NCBI RefSeq assembly: GCF_965227505.1 | Contig: NZ_OZ245757.1 | Coordinates: forward strand, 3,038,001 to 3,102,000 | Origin: Pelagibius sp965227505 | GTDB lineage: Bacteria; Pseudomonadota; Alphaproteobacteria; Kiloniellales; Kiloniellaceae | DNA length: 64,000 nt | Reading direction: 5' to 3' | Shown: positions 36,069 through 44,378 of the stretch, one piece after another | Layout: each line of letters starts with the position of its first letter | How positions within the stretch are numbered: position 1 is the stretch's first letter | The notes under the pieces: model-generated | Databases searched by the model: none | What the model was told of the DNA's origin: nothing | The model's input: only the letters and a program-made list of their open reading frames with translations | Position numbers and translations under genes: made by a program

Positions 36069-36764
36069 ATGTTGGCAACGACCGCCGAAAGCAAGCACAG
36101 CCGCCGCCCTGCGGGCGGCGCGGGCGCCACCGCCAAGGCGCCGCGGCAGCCGCTGCGGCGTTGTCTGGCCAGTGGTGCCGTCCTGCCCAAGGCGGAGCTG
36201 CTGCGCTTTGCGGTCGATCCCGACGGTCAGGTCGTTCCGGATCTCGCCGAGCGTCTGCCCGGCAGGGGTTTGTGGTTGCAGCCGCGCCGCGATATGATGG
36301 AAAAGGCGTGCAAAAAGAACCTTTTTGCCAGGGCGGCGAAAAGGCAGCTTCGTGTGCCTTCCGATCTTGTCGAGCAAGTCGAGCTCTTGGCCCTGCGGCG
36401 GTGTCTCGATCAGCTTGGGCTGGCGCGGCGGGCAGGTTCTGTCGTGGTCGGCTATGAGAAGGTCAAGGCGGCGCTGAAGGCGGACCGGGTCGGGCTGCTG
36501 CTGCAAGCCGAAGACGGCGCGGCGGACGGAACCGACAAGCTGCGTGCGCTGGCGCAGGCGGTGGGTCGAGGAACGGTTGTCCAGTCGTTCTGCGACGCCT
36601 CGGCTTTGGGGGCTGCCCTGGGCAGGTCCGCAGCGGTCCATGTGGGCGTGATGCGGGGCCGCTTCGCGGCGGCACTGGAGAGGGATGTGGGGCGCCTTGC
36701 GGGTCTGCGGGGCGGTCAGGATCAAGGAAACGGGGTTGGGCGCCCGACCGAAGGTGAGCGCTAG
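36069..36764 (+). CDS. YlxR (DUF448) RNA-binding protein fused to an L7Ae-like domain
   Basis: 231 residues. The N-terminal YlxR part has PLRRCLASGAVLPKAELLRF and LPGRGLWLQPRRD. A linker follows, then a ribosomal L7Ae/YlxQ-like domain (LGLARRAGSVVVGYEKVKAAL, about residues 120-215). In Gram-positives these are separate genes; the fusion is common in alphaproteobacteria. AGGAGG ends only one base before the ATG at 36069, too close for efficient use. The in-frame TTG at 36072 would be spaced better and may be the actual start. Confidence 0.88.
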   Translation: MLATTAESKHSRRPAGGAGATAKAPRQPLRRCLASGAVLPKAELLRFAVDPDGQVVPDLAERLPGRGLWLQPRRDMMEKACKKNLFARAAKRQLRVPSDLVEQVELLALRRCLDQLGLARRAGSVVVGYEKVKAALKADRVGLLLQAEDGAADGTDKLRALAQAVGRGTVVQSFCDASALGAALGRSAAVHVGVMRGRFAAALERDVGRLAGLRGGQDQGNGVGRPTEGER

Positions 36765-36769
36765 AGGAC

Positions 36770-39358
36770 ATGACGACAAGCAAGGAAAGCGAAGCCAAGA
36801 GGCCGTTGAAGCTGAACCGGCCGGGCAAGCTGCAGCTGAAGAAGACGGTTGAGACGGGCCAGGTACGCCAGAGCTTCAGCCATGGCCGGAGCAAGGCGGT
36901 CACCGTTGAGGTGAAACGCAGCCGCACCTTCGAGCGCGGTTCGTCAGGCCGCATGAAAGAGGTGACCGAAACCGGCAAGGAAGCGGAAAAAGCCCTGACC
37001 GAGGCCGCGGCTGCCGCTCCGGTCGAGACGGTCGAGGAAAAGCCGAGCAGCAAGCATCACCTCTCCGCCGAGGAGCGGGCGAGCCGCGCGCGGGCCTTGG
37101 AGATTGCCAAGGAGGAAGAGGCGAGCCGGCGCGAGCGCGAGGCCGAGGAGGCGGAGCGCCGGGCCGAGCAGGCCAAGCTGGCCGCTGCCGAACGGGAGCG
37201 CCGCGAGGCCGAGGAAGAAGCCGAGCGCGCCAAGGCGGCCGAAGAGGCGAAACGCCAGGCTGAGGAAGAAGCCGAACGCGCGGCCCAGCAGGCTTCGGCC
37301 GCCGCGCCGGCGGAACCGGCAGCGGCGCCGGCCGCAACCCCGGCTGCCAAGCCGGCGGCCAAGGCCAAAACGGGCGAGAGCGACGACGCCGCCGGCCGCG
37401 TCAAGCGCAAACCCGCAGCCCCGCCCAAGGCGACGCCGGGACGTCGCGGCGAACAGCGCCGCCGCTCCGGCAAGCTGACCATCAGCCAGGCCCTGGACGG
37501 ACAGGAGACGCGCCAGCGCTCCCTCGCCTCGGTCAAGCGTCAGCGCGAAAAGCAGCTGCGCGCCAGTGCCGGCCATCAGCCGCACCAGCCGCCGCAGAAG
37601 GTCATCCGCGAGGTCGTGGTGCCGGAAATCATCACGGTGCAGGAACTGGCCAACCGCATGGCCGCGCGGGGCGCCGACGTGGTGAAAGCCTTGATGAAGC
37701 TGGGGGTCATGGCGACCATCACCCAGTCCATCGATGCCGACACGGCGGAGCTGGTGGTCGAGGAGTTCGGCCACAAGATCAAGCGCGTCTCCGCCTCCGA
37801 CGTTGAAATCGGCATGCGCGGCGCCGACGACGACCCCACGGCGCTCCAGGCGCGGCCGCCGGTGGTCACCGTCATGGGCCACGTCGACCACGGCAAGACG
37901 TCCCTGCTGGATGCGCTGCGCGCGACCGACGTCGTTTCCGGCGAGGCCGGCGGCATCACCCAGCATATCGGCGCCTATCAGGTGCGGCTTGCCTCCGGCG
38001 ATCGGATCACCTTCATCGACACGCCGGGCCACGCGGCCTTCACCGAGATGCGCTCGCGCGGGGCCAATGTCACCGACATCGTGATCCTGGTGGTCGCCGC
38101 CGACGACGGCATCAAGGAGCAGACGGTCGAGGCGATCAACCACGCCAAGGCTGCCGAGGTTCCGATCATCGTGGCGATCAACAAGATCGACAAACCCGGT
38201 GCCGACTCCTCGCGGGTGAAGCAGGAACTGCTGCAGCACGAGCTCATCGTCGAAGACATGGGCGGCGACATCCTGGCCATCGAGGTCTCCGCGACGGAGA
38301 GAACCAACCTCGACAAGCTGGAGGAAGCCATCCTGCTGCAGGCCGAGCTTCTGGAACTGAAGGCCAACCCCGACCGCGTCGCCGAAGGCGTGGTGGTCGA
38401 AGCCAAGCTGGAGCGTGGCCGCGGCTCGGTCGCCACCGTTCTGGTGCAGCGCGGCACCCTGCAGGTCGGCGATATCTTCGTCGCCGGCAGCGAATGGGGC
38501 CGGGTGCGCGCCCTGGTGAACGATCGCGGCGAACAGGTCAAGGATGCCGGGCCGGCGGTTCCCGTGGAGGTGCTGGGCCTGAACGGCACGCCCTTTGCCG
38601 GCGATGACTTCACGGTCATGGAGAACGAGGGGCGGGCCCGCGAAATCGCCGAGTACCGCCAGCGGACCCGGCGCGAGAGCGAGATCACCGCATCGGGCCG
38701 CGGCACCCTGGAACAGATGATGAGCCGCATCAAGGAGGGCGAGGCCAGCGAGCTGCCGGTCGTCGTCAAGTCCGACGTGCACGGCTCGATGGAAGCCATC
38801 GTCAGCAGCTTCGAGAAGCTGGGCAACGAAGAGGTCAAGGTGCGCGTGCTGCACAGCGGCGTCGGCGGCATCAACGAGTCCGACGTCACCCTGGCCGGCG
38901 CGACCGGCGCCATCATCGTCGCCTTCAACGTGCGCGCCAACCCGCAGGCCCGCGAACTGGCCCGCCGGGACTCCGTCGATATCCGCTACTATTCCATCAT
39001 CTACGACGTGGTGGACGACGTGAGGGCGGCGCTCAGCGGCCTGCTGGCGCCCAAGCAGCAGGAACAGTTCCTGGGCTACGCCGAGATCCGCCAGGTGTTT
39101 TCCAACTCCAAGGTCGGCAAGGTGGCGGGCTGCATGATCACCGAAGGCCAGGTCAAGCGTGGCGCCAAGGTGCGGCTGCTGCGCGACAACGTGGTGATCC
39201 ACGACGGCACGCTGAAGACGCTGCGGCGCTTCAAGGATGAGGTGCGGGAAGTGAAGGAAGGCTATGAGTGCGGTATGGCCTTCGAGAACTACACCGACAT
39301 CCAGGTGAACGATCAGATCGAGTGCTACGAGATCCAAGAGGTGGCCCGCGCCCTTTAG
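36770..39358 (+). CDS. infB: translation initiation factor IF-2
   Basis: 862 residues. A long charged, Ala/Glu/Arg-rich N-terminal region with coiled-coil character (about 60-270) precedes the IF2_N module (VPEIITVQELANRMAARGAD). The GTPase has G1 GHVDHGKTSLLD near residue 370, G3 DTPGHAAF and G4 NKID. Domains II-IV end in ECYEIQEVARAL. IF-2 brings fMet-tRNA to the 30S subunit. Starts five bases after the ylxR gene. Confidence 0.98.
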   Translation: MTTSKESEAKRPLKLNRPGKLQLKKTVETGQVRQSFSHGRSKAVTVEVKRSRTFERGSSGRMKEVTETGKEAEKALTEAAAAAPVETVEEKPSSKHHLSAEERASRARALEIAKEEEASRREREAEEAERRAEQAKLAAAERERREAEEEAERAKAAEEAKRQAEEEAERAAQQASAAAPAEPAAAPAATPAAKPAAKAKTGESDDAAGRVKRKPAAPPKATPGRRGEQRRRSGKLTISQALDGQETRQRSLASVKRQREKQLRASAGHQPHQPPQKVIREVVVPEIITVQELANRMAARGADVVKALMKLGVMATITQSIDADTAELVVEEFGHKIKRVSASDVEIGMRGADDDPTALQARPPVVTVMGHVDHGKTSLLDALRATDVVSGEAGGITQHIGAYQVRLASGDRITFIDTPGHAAFTEMRSRGANVTDIVILVVAADDGIKEQTVEAINHAKAAEVPIIVAINKIDKPGADSSRVKQELLQHELIVEDMGGDILAIEVSATERTNLDKLEEAILLQAELLELKANPDRVAEGVVVEAKLERGRGSVATVLVQRGTLQVGDIFVAGSEWGRVRALVNDRGEQVKDAGPAVPVEVLGLNGTPFAGDDFTVMENEGRAREIAEYRQRTRRESEITASGRGTLEQMMSRIKEGEASELPVVVKSDVHGSMEAIVSSFEKLGNEEVKVRVLHSGVGGINESDVTLAGATGAIIVAFNVRANPQARELARRDSVDIRYYSIIYDVVDDVRAALSGLLAPKQQEQFLGYAEIRQVFSNSKVGKVAGCMITEGQVKRGAKVRLLRDNVVIHDGTLKTLRRFKDEVREVKEGYECGMAFENYTDIQVNDQIECYEIQEVARAL

Positions 39359-39365
39359 CGTTTGC

Positions 39366-39396
39366 GCCGCCCCCCGGTGCTAGGACCGGGGGCGGC
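39366..39396 (+). terminator. GC-rich hairpin after infB
   Basis: GCCGCCCCCCGGT (39366-39378) pairs with ACCGGGGGCGGC (39385-39396) with one bulge. No T-tract follows, so it is more likely a processing or pausing hairpin than a full terminator, since rbfA and truB continue the operon. Confidence 0.4.
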
Positions 39397-39428
39397 GGCC
39401 CGCTGCGGGCGAAGAGCCGGTAAAGGCC

Positions 39429-39938
39429 ATGGCTGCACAGCGACACCAATCCAGGCGCGGCCGCGCTCAATCATCGGGCCAGCGCGCCCCCAGCCAGCGC
39501 CAGCTGCGGGTCGGCGAGGAGCTGCGCCACGCGCTGTCGCGCATTCTGGCGCGGGGCGACCTGCACGACCCGGTGCTGAGCGATCTCAGCCTGACCGTGA
39601 CCGAGGTGCGGATCAGCCCCGATCTGAAGAACGCCACGGCCTTCGTCGTCCCGCTCGGCGGCGGCGACAGCGCCGAGGCCCTCGCAGCGCTCAACCGCGC
39701 CAGCGCCTTTTTGCGCGGCCAGTTGGGGCGCGAGGTTCATCTGCGGCACATGCCGCGGCTGTCCTTCCAGGCCGACAGCAGCTTCGACGAAGCGCAGAAG
39801 ATCAACGCCCTGCTGCACAATCCGCGGGTTTCCCGCGACGTCGGCCAGGATACCAATGGCCCGGAGAGCACTAACCCGGATAGCAGCGGCCCGGATAGCA
39901 GCGCTCCGGACAACGGCGATGAGGACGATGGCCGCTAA
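39429..39938 (+). CDS. rbfA: ribosome-binding factor A
   Basis: 169 residues. KH-like fold: QLRVGEELRHALSRILARGDL, LTVTEVRISPDLKNATAFV and RASAFLRGQLGREVHLRHMP. RbfA matures 16S rRNA and binds 30S. A disordered tail of 5-residue repeats (GPEST, NPDSS, GPDSS, APDNG) follows, encoded by a 15-bp tandem array. The end overlaps truB. Confidence 0.95.
   Translation: MAAQRHQSRRGRAQSSGQRAPSQRQLRVGEELRHALSRILARGDLHDPVLSDLSLTVTEVRISPDLKNATAFVVPLGGGDSAEALAALNRASAFLRGQLGREVHLRHMPRLSFQADSSFDEAQKINALLHNPRVSRDVGQDTNGPESTNPDSSGPDSSAPDNGDEDDGR
39858..39917 (+). repeat. in-frame 15-bp repeat at the 3' end of rbfA
   Basis: Four 15-bp units (for example GGCCCGGATAGCAGC at 39888-39902) encode the GPDSS-like tail. 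They immediately precede the truB start. Confidence 0.88.
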
Positions 39939-40854
39939 GGGGCAGGCCCAGGCGGTCAACGGCTGGTTGGTGGTCGACAAGCCGCTGGGCATCACCTCGA
40001 CCCAGGTTGTGGGCCGTGTGCGGCGCATCCTCAGGCCGCGCAAGGTCGGCCACGGCGGCACCCTGGACCCGCTGGCCACGGGTCTGCTGCCCATTGCAAT
40101 GGGCGAGGCGACCAAGACGGTCTCTTATGTCATGGATGGACGAAAGTCCTATCGCTTCACCCTGCGCTGGGGCCAGGCGACGGAGACCGACGACGCCGAG
40201 GGGGCGGTGATCGAAGAGTCCGACCGGCGTCCGGAGATTGCGGCGATCGAGGCCGTTCTGCCCGATTTCACCGGCGAGATCGAGCAGATCCCGCCGCTCT
40301 ATTCGGCCATCAAGGTGGGGGGTCGGCGCGCCTACGACCTGGCCCGCGCCCAGGCGGACTTTGAGCTGAAGGCCCGCACGGTGACGGTGTACAAGCTGAC
40401 CCTGAAGGAGCTGCCCGATCGCGACCACGCCGTGTTCGAGGTGGTCTGCGGCAAGGGCACCTACATGCGCTCGCTTGCCCGCGACCTGGGGCGCGCCACC
40501 GGCACCGTCGCCCATATCACCGACCTCCGGCGATTAACCGTAGGTCCGTTTACCGAAGACGACGCGATTTCGCTGGAATCTTTGGAATCCATGGGGCATA
40601 GTCCCGCCGCCTTGGAGCAGGTGCTCCCGGTTGAGACCGCGCTGGACGACATCCCGGCGCTGGCCTTGTCCGAAACCGAGGCGAACCGCCTGCGCTGCGG
40701 GCAGGCCGTGTCCATGGTGGCACGCGCCCACCGCGACCGCATTCGTGACCTCAGGAACGGAGCCATCGTCTTCGCCACCTCTGGCGGCAAGCCGGTGGCC
40801 CTGGCCCGTTACGAAGCCGGCGGCATTCATCCGGTTCGGGTTTTGAATCTTTAG
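39928..40854 (+). CDS. truB: tRNA pseudouridine55 synthase TruB
   Basis: 308 residues. N-terminal NGWLVVDKPLGITSTQVV, then the catalytic Asp in GHGGTLDPLATGLLP near residue 47, and GKGTYMRSLARDLG near residue 177. Isomerises U55 in the T loop of tRNA. The start at 39928 (or 39919) overlaps the rbfA end; an upstream ATG at 39856 would only translate the repeat array in another frame. Confidence 0.96.
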   Translation: MAAKGQAQAVNGWLVVDKPLGITSTQVVGRVRRILRPRKVGHGGTLDPLATGLLPIAMGEATKTVSYVMDGRKSYRFTLRWGQATETDDAEGAVIEESDRRPEIAAIEAVLPDFTGEIEQIPPLYSAIKVGGRRAYDLARAQADFELKARTVTVYKLTLKELPDRDHAVFEVVCGKGTYMRSLARDLGRATGTVAHITDLRRLTVGPFTEDDAISLESLESMGHSPAALEQVLPVETALDDIPALALSETEANRLRCGQAVSMVARAHRDRIRDLRNGAIVFATSGGKPVALARYEAGGIHPVRVLNL

Positions 40855-40871
40855 AGTTACGGAGACAGACG

Positions 40872-41141
40872 ATGTCGATCACTGCCGAGCGCAAGACCGC
40901 GCTGATCGAAGAGTATGGGACCCACACGGGCGACACCGGGTCGCCGGAAGTTCAGGTTGCGATCCTCACCGAGCGTATCGTGAACCTGACCGACCATCTG
41001 AAGACCCACAAAAAGGACTTCCACTCGCGTCGCGGCCTGCTGGTCATGGTCGGCCAGCGCCGGCGCCTGCTGGACTACGTTAAGGCCAAGGACAAGGCGC
41101 GTTACGAGGGCCTGATCCAACGCCTGGGCCTGCGCCGCTAA
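40872..41141 (+). CDS. rpsO: 30S ribosomal protein S15
   Basis: 89 residues, exact family length. Recognised by IEEYGTHTGDTGSPEVQVAI, HLKTHKKDFHSRRGLL and the end VKAKDKARYEGLIQRLGLRR. Binds 16S rRNA centrally and is needed for 30S assembly. Followed by pnp, as in most bacteria. Confidence 0.98.
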   Translation: MSITAERKTALIEEYGTHTGDTGSPEVQVAILTERIVNLTDHLKTHKKDFHSRRGLLVMVGQRRRLLDYVKAKDKARYEGLIQRLGLRR

Positions 41142-41300
41142 GGCGGGCCCATCATGACCGCGTTCCGCGCCGCCGGATTGCCGCTGTCCTTCGAGGATCG
41201 CGGCATTCAGCGGCGCCGGCGCGGGCGAAGAGTACAGATGAGTGCAAGTGACATCGTGACAACGCCGGCACGATGGCTCTTAGGAGGGCCGGGCCGACGT

Positions 41301-41345
41301 AAGGGGCGTCCGGGATCTGCAGTACAGGTCCCCGGGGCGCCCCTT
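41301..41345 (+). promoter_or_regulatory. rpsO-pnp intergenic stem-loop, probable processing/autoregulation site
   Basis: In the 272-nt gap, AAGGGGCG (41301-41308) pairs with CGCCCCTT (41338-41345), with further inner pairing CCGGGA/TCCCCGG. This gives a long imperfect hairpin about 65 nt before the pnp start. In enterobacteria an RNase III-cut stem here mediates PNPase autocontrol; a similar role is inferred. Confidence 0.6.
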
Positions 41346-41413
41346 GCGCGGGTCCGGCGCTTTGCTTTTTGGCAAATGACCAACCGGCGTAAGGTTGGAA
41401 GGACCTGATTTGA

Positions 41414-43522
41414 ATGTTTGATATCCATAAGCAGGAAATCGAGTGGGGCGGCCGCAAGCTGACCCTGGAGACCGGCAGGATCGCGCGCCAGGCCAACGGC
41501 GCCGTTCTGGCGACCTATGGCGAGACGGTGGTGCTCTGCACCGCGGTCGGCGAGGCCGCACCGCGACCGGGCATGGATTTCTTTCCGCTGACCGTGAACT
41601 ACCAGGAAAAGACCTTCGCCGCCGGCAAGATTCCCGGCGGTTTTTTCAAGCGCGAAGGACGCCCTTCTGAAAAGGAGACCCTGGTCTCCCGGCTCATCGA
41701 CCGGCCGATCCGGCCGCTCTTCGCCAAGGGCTACAAGAACGAGACCCAGGTGATCTGCACGGTCCTGAGCCACGACCTGGAGAACGATCCCGACATCGTC
41801 GCCATGGTCGGCGCCTCAGCGGCGCTGACGATTTCGGGTCTGCCGTTCCTCGGCCCCATCGGCGGTGCCAGGGTCGGCTACAAGGACGGCGAATACGTGC
41901 TCAATCCGTCGATGGACGAGATGGAGGACGCCGCGCTGGACCTCGTTCTGGCCGGCACCCGCGAAGGCGTGCTGATGGTCGAGTCCGAGGCGCACGAACT
42001 CTCCGAGGAGATCATGCTGGGCGCCGTCACTTTCGGCCATGAGCAGATGCAGCCGGTGATCGACGGGATCATTGCCCTGGCCGAGCGCTGCGCCAAGGAA
42101 CCGCGCGAAGTGCCTCCGCCGGCCCCGGAGATCGAAGAAGTCAAAGGCAAGCTGCTGGCCGGCGGCATCATGGAGAAGCTCGCCGAGGCCTATACCGAGG
42201 TCGACAAGATGGAGCGCCAGTCCAAACTGGCGGCGGTCCGTGAAGCCGCCCTCGAGTCTCTCAGCGACGAGGAAAAGGAGTTCGCCTCCGGCCTCTTCAA
42301 GTCGCTGGAAAGCGAGGTTGTGCGCGGCAACATCCTGAAAGGCACCAAGCGTATCGACGGCCGCACCACCACGGACATCCGGCCGATCCTGGCCGAGGTC
42401 GGTGTGCTGCCGCTGACCCACGGCTCGGCGCTCTTCACCCGCGGCGAGACCCAGGCCCTGGCCACCACCACCCTGGGCACCGGCCAGGACGAGCAGCTCA
42501 TCGATTCCCTGGAAGGCAGCTACCGCGAACACTTCATGCTGCACTACAACTTCCCGCCCTACTCGGTGGGTGAGTGCAGCTTCCGCCTGGCCCCGGGCCG
42601 CCGCGAAATCGGCCACGGCAAGCTGGCCTGGCGTGCATTGCGACCGCTGCTGCCGAGCAAGGAGGATTTCCCCTACACCATTCGCGTGGTCTCCGAGATC
42701 ACCGAGTCCAACGGCTCTTCCTCCATGGCCACGGTCTGCGGTTCCTCGCTGTCGATGATGGACGCCGGCGTGCCCCTGGCACGCCCGGTGGCCGGCATCG
42801 CCATGGGCCTGATCAAGGAAGGTGACGACTTCGCCGTGCTCTCCGACATCCTGGGCGACGAGGACCATCTCGGCGACATGGACTTCAAGGTGGCCGGCAC
42901 CGAACAGGGCATCACCTCCCTGCAGATGGACATCAAGATCACCTCGATCACCAAGGAGATCATGGCCGTCGCCCTGAACCAGGCGAAGGACGGCCGCATG
43001 CACATCCTGGGCGAGATGAACAAGGCCCTGACCACGGCGCGCGAAGGGGTCTCTGAGAACGCCCCGCGCATCACCGTCATCACCGTGCCGAAGGACAAGA
43101 TCCGCGACATCATCGGCACAGGCGGCAAGGTGATCCGCGAGATCACCGAGGAAACCGGCGCCAAGATCGATATCGAAGACGACGGTACGGTGAAGGTGGC
43201 CGCGGTCGATCAGGATCAGGCCCAGGCGGCGCTCGACTGGATCAAATCCATCGTCGCCGAACCGGAAGTCGGCGTGATTTACGACGGCAAGGTCGTGAAG
43301 GTCGTCGACTTCGGCGCCTTCGTGAACTTCCTCGGTCCCCGCGACGGTCTTGTCCACATCAGCGAGTTGGCACCGCAGCGCGTCGCCACCGTCGGCGACG
43401 TGGTCAACGAGGGCGACACCGTCAAGGTGAAGTGCATCGGCATGGACCGCGGCAAGGTGAAGCTCTCGATGAAGCGGGTGAACCAGGAAACCGGCGAGGA
43501 CCTGGAGGCCGAGGCCAGCTAG
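41414..43522 (+). CDS. pnp: polyribonucleotide nucleotidyltransferase (PNPase)
   Basis: 702 residues. Two RNase PH domains (FDIHKQEIEWGGRKLTLETG; TDIRPILAEVGVLPLTHGSA) flank a helical linker. KH domain (IIGTGGKVIREITEETG near residue 565) and S1 domain (YDGKVVKVVDFGAFVNFLG near residue 622) end the protein. It degrades RNA 3' to 5' with phosphate and takes part in the degradosome. Its terminator overlaps the next gene's ribosome site and start. Confidence 0.98.
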   Translation: MFDIHKQEIEWGGRKLTLETGRIARQANGAVLATYGETVVLCTAVGEAAPRPGMDFFPLTVNYQEKTFAAGKIPGGFFKREGRPSEKETLVSRLIDRPIRPLFAKGYKNETQVICTVLSHDLENDPDIVAMVGASAALTISGLPFLGPIGGARVGYKDGEYVLNPSMDEMEDAALDLVLAGTREGVLMVESEAHELSEEIMLGAVTFGHEQMQPVIDGIIALAERCAKEPREVPPPAPEIEEVKGKLLAGGIMEKLAEAYTEVDKMERQSKLAAVREAALESLSDEEKEFASGLFKSLESEVVRGNILKGTKRIDGRTTTDIRPILAEVGVLPLTHGSALFTRGETQALATTTLGTGQDEQLIDSLEGSYREHFMLHYNFPPYSVGECSFRLAPGRREIGHGKLAWRALRPLLPSKEDFPYTIRVVSEITESNGSSSMATVCGSSLSMMDAGVPLARPVAGIAMGLIKEGDDFAVLSDILGDEDHLGDMDFKVAGTEQGITSLQMDIKITSITKEIMAVALNQAKDGRMHILGEMNKALTTAREGVSENAPRITVITVPKDKIRDIIGTGGKVIREITEETGAKIDIEDDGTVKVAAVDQDQAQAALDWIKSIVAEPEVGVIYDGKVVKVVDFGAFVNFLGPRDGLVHISELAPQRVATVGDVVNEGDTVKVKCIGMDRGKVKLSMKRVNQETGEDLEAEAS

Positions 43523-43537
43523 GCCCCGCCCCCGACG

Positions 43538-43597
43538 ACAGAAAACGGGCCGGCAAGGAGGGCGTCTTTTCATGGCCTCCTCGCCGGCCTTTTCTGT
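43538..43597 (+). terminator. strong pnp terminator that contains the SD and start codon of the next gene
   Basis: The outer stem is ACAGAAAA (43538-43545) / TTTTCTGT (43590-43597). The inner stem is GGCCGGC (43548-43554) / GCCGGCC (43583-43589), and AGGAGG (43556-43561) pairs with CCTCCT (43576-43581). Loop of 14 nt. The left arm AGGAGG is a perfect Shine-Dalgarno for the ATG at 43572 in the loop, so one hairpin both ends pnp transcription and hides the ribosome site of the downstream gene. Confidence 0.88.
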
Positions 43598-44372
43598 GCC
43601 GCCGCTGCGCCTGCCACGGGTTATGGGCCACCGCGGCGCCCTGGCCCTGGCACCGGAAAACACCCTGGCTTCCATTGAGGCGGCGGCCGGCACGGGCCTC
43701 ACCTGGGTGGAATTCGACGTCATGCTGACCGGCGACGGCCAGCCCGTGCTGATGCACGACAAGACCCTGAAGCGCACCACCGGTACCCCCGGCGCCATGG
43801 CGGAAACACCGCTCAGCGTGGTCCAGGGCCTGGACGCCACCGCTGGCTTTGCCCGCAAGCGTGGCACCGCCGCCGCCGCGCGCTTTCACGGCCGCGACGA
43901 CTGCCGTGTCCCCACCCTGGAGCAGACGGTCGAACATCTGCTGGCGCTCGACCTGACGCCCAACGTGGAGATCAAGCCGACACCGGGTCTGGCAGAGAAG
44001 ACCGCCGAAGTGGCGCTGGAGCGGCTGTTGCGGCTCTGGCCCGCCGACCGTCCGCCGCCGCTGATCAGCGCCTTCGAGTGGGAGGCGCTGACGGTCGCCA
44101 GGGAGATGGCGCCGCACTGGCCCCGCGGGCTGCTGTCGCACAAGTTCCCAAAGGACTGGGAGGCCGCGATGACCCTCTATGACTGTGCCTCGCTGCATGT
44201 GAACTGGCGGCATCTCGGCAAGGCCAAGGTGCAGGCGGTGAAGGCGGCCGGCTATGCCGTCGCCAGCTATACGGTGAACCAGCTCGCCGTGGCCCGCCGC
44301 CTGTTGAAGCTGGGGGTGGACTGCTTGATCACCGATCGCCCGGACCGTCTCCTCGCCGGCCTGCGGGACTAG
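43572..44372 (+). CDS. glycerophosphodiester phosphodiesterase
   Basis: 266 residues from the ATG at 43572, which has AAGGAGG ten bases upstream. The conserved fold begins at VMGHRGALALAPENTLAS (about residue 17), with EFDVMLTGDGQPVLMHD and the later NVEIKPTPG for metal binding. It hydrolyses glycerophosphodiesters to glycerol-3-phosphate and an alcohol. No signal peptide, so it is cytoplasmic. The start lies in the pnp terminator loop. A later start at 43623 (MGHRGA) lacks a ribosome site but would clear the hairpin. Confidence 0.9.
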   Translation: MASSPAFSVPPLRLPRVMGHRGALALAPENTLASIEAAAGTGLTWVEFDVMLTGDGQPVLMHDKTLKRTTGTPGAMAETPLSVVQGLDATAGFARKRGTAAAARFHGRDDCRVPTLEQTVEHLLALDLTPNVEIKPTPGLAEKTAEVALERLLRLWPADRPPPLISAFEWEALTVAREMAPHWPRGLLSHKFPKDWEAAMTLYDCASLHVNWRHLGKAKVQAVKAAGYAVASYTVNQLAVARRLLKLGVDCLITDRPDRLLAGLRD

Positions 44373-44378
44373 ATCGGG

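Noticed and set aside
34298..36190. 630-residue minus-strand frame
   Set aside because: Shadow of nusA, which is unambiguous on the plus strand.
36944..39337. 797-residue minus-strand frame
   Set aside because: Shadow of infB.
41154..41408. 84-residue ORF in the rpsO-pnp gap
   Set aside because: It crosses the intergenic hairpin, has no ribosome site and Arg-rich content typical of random GC-rich frames.
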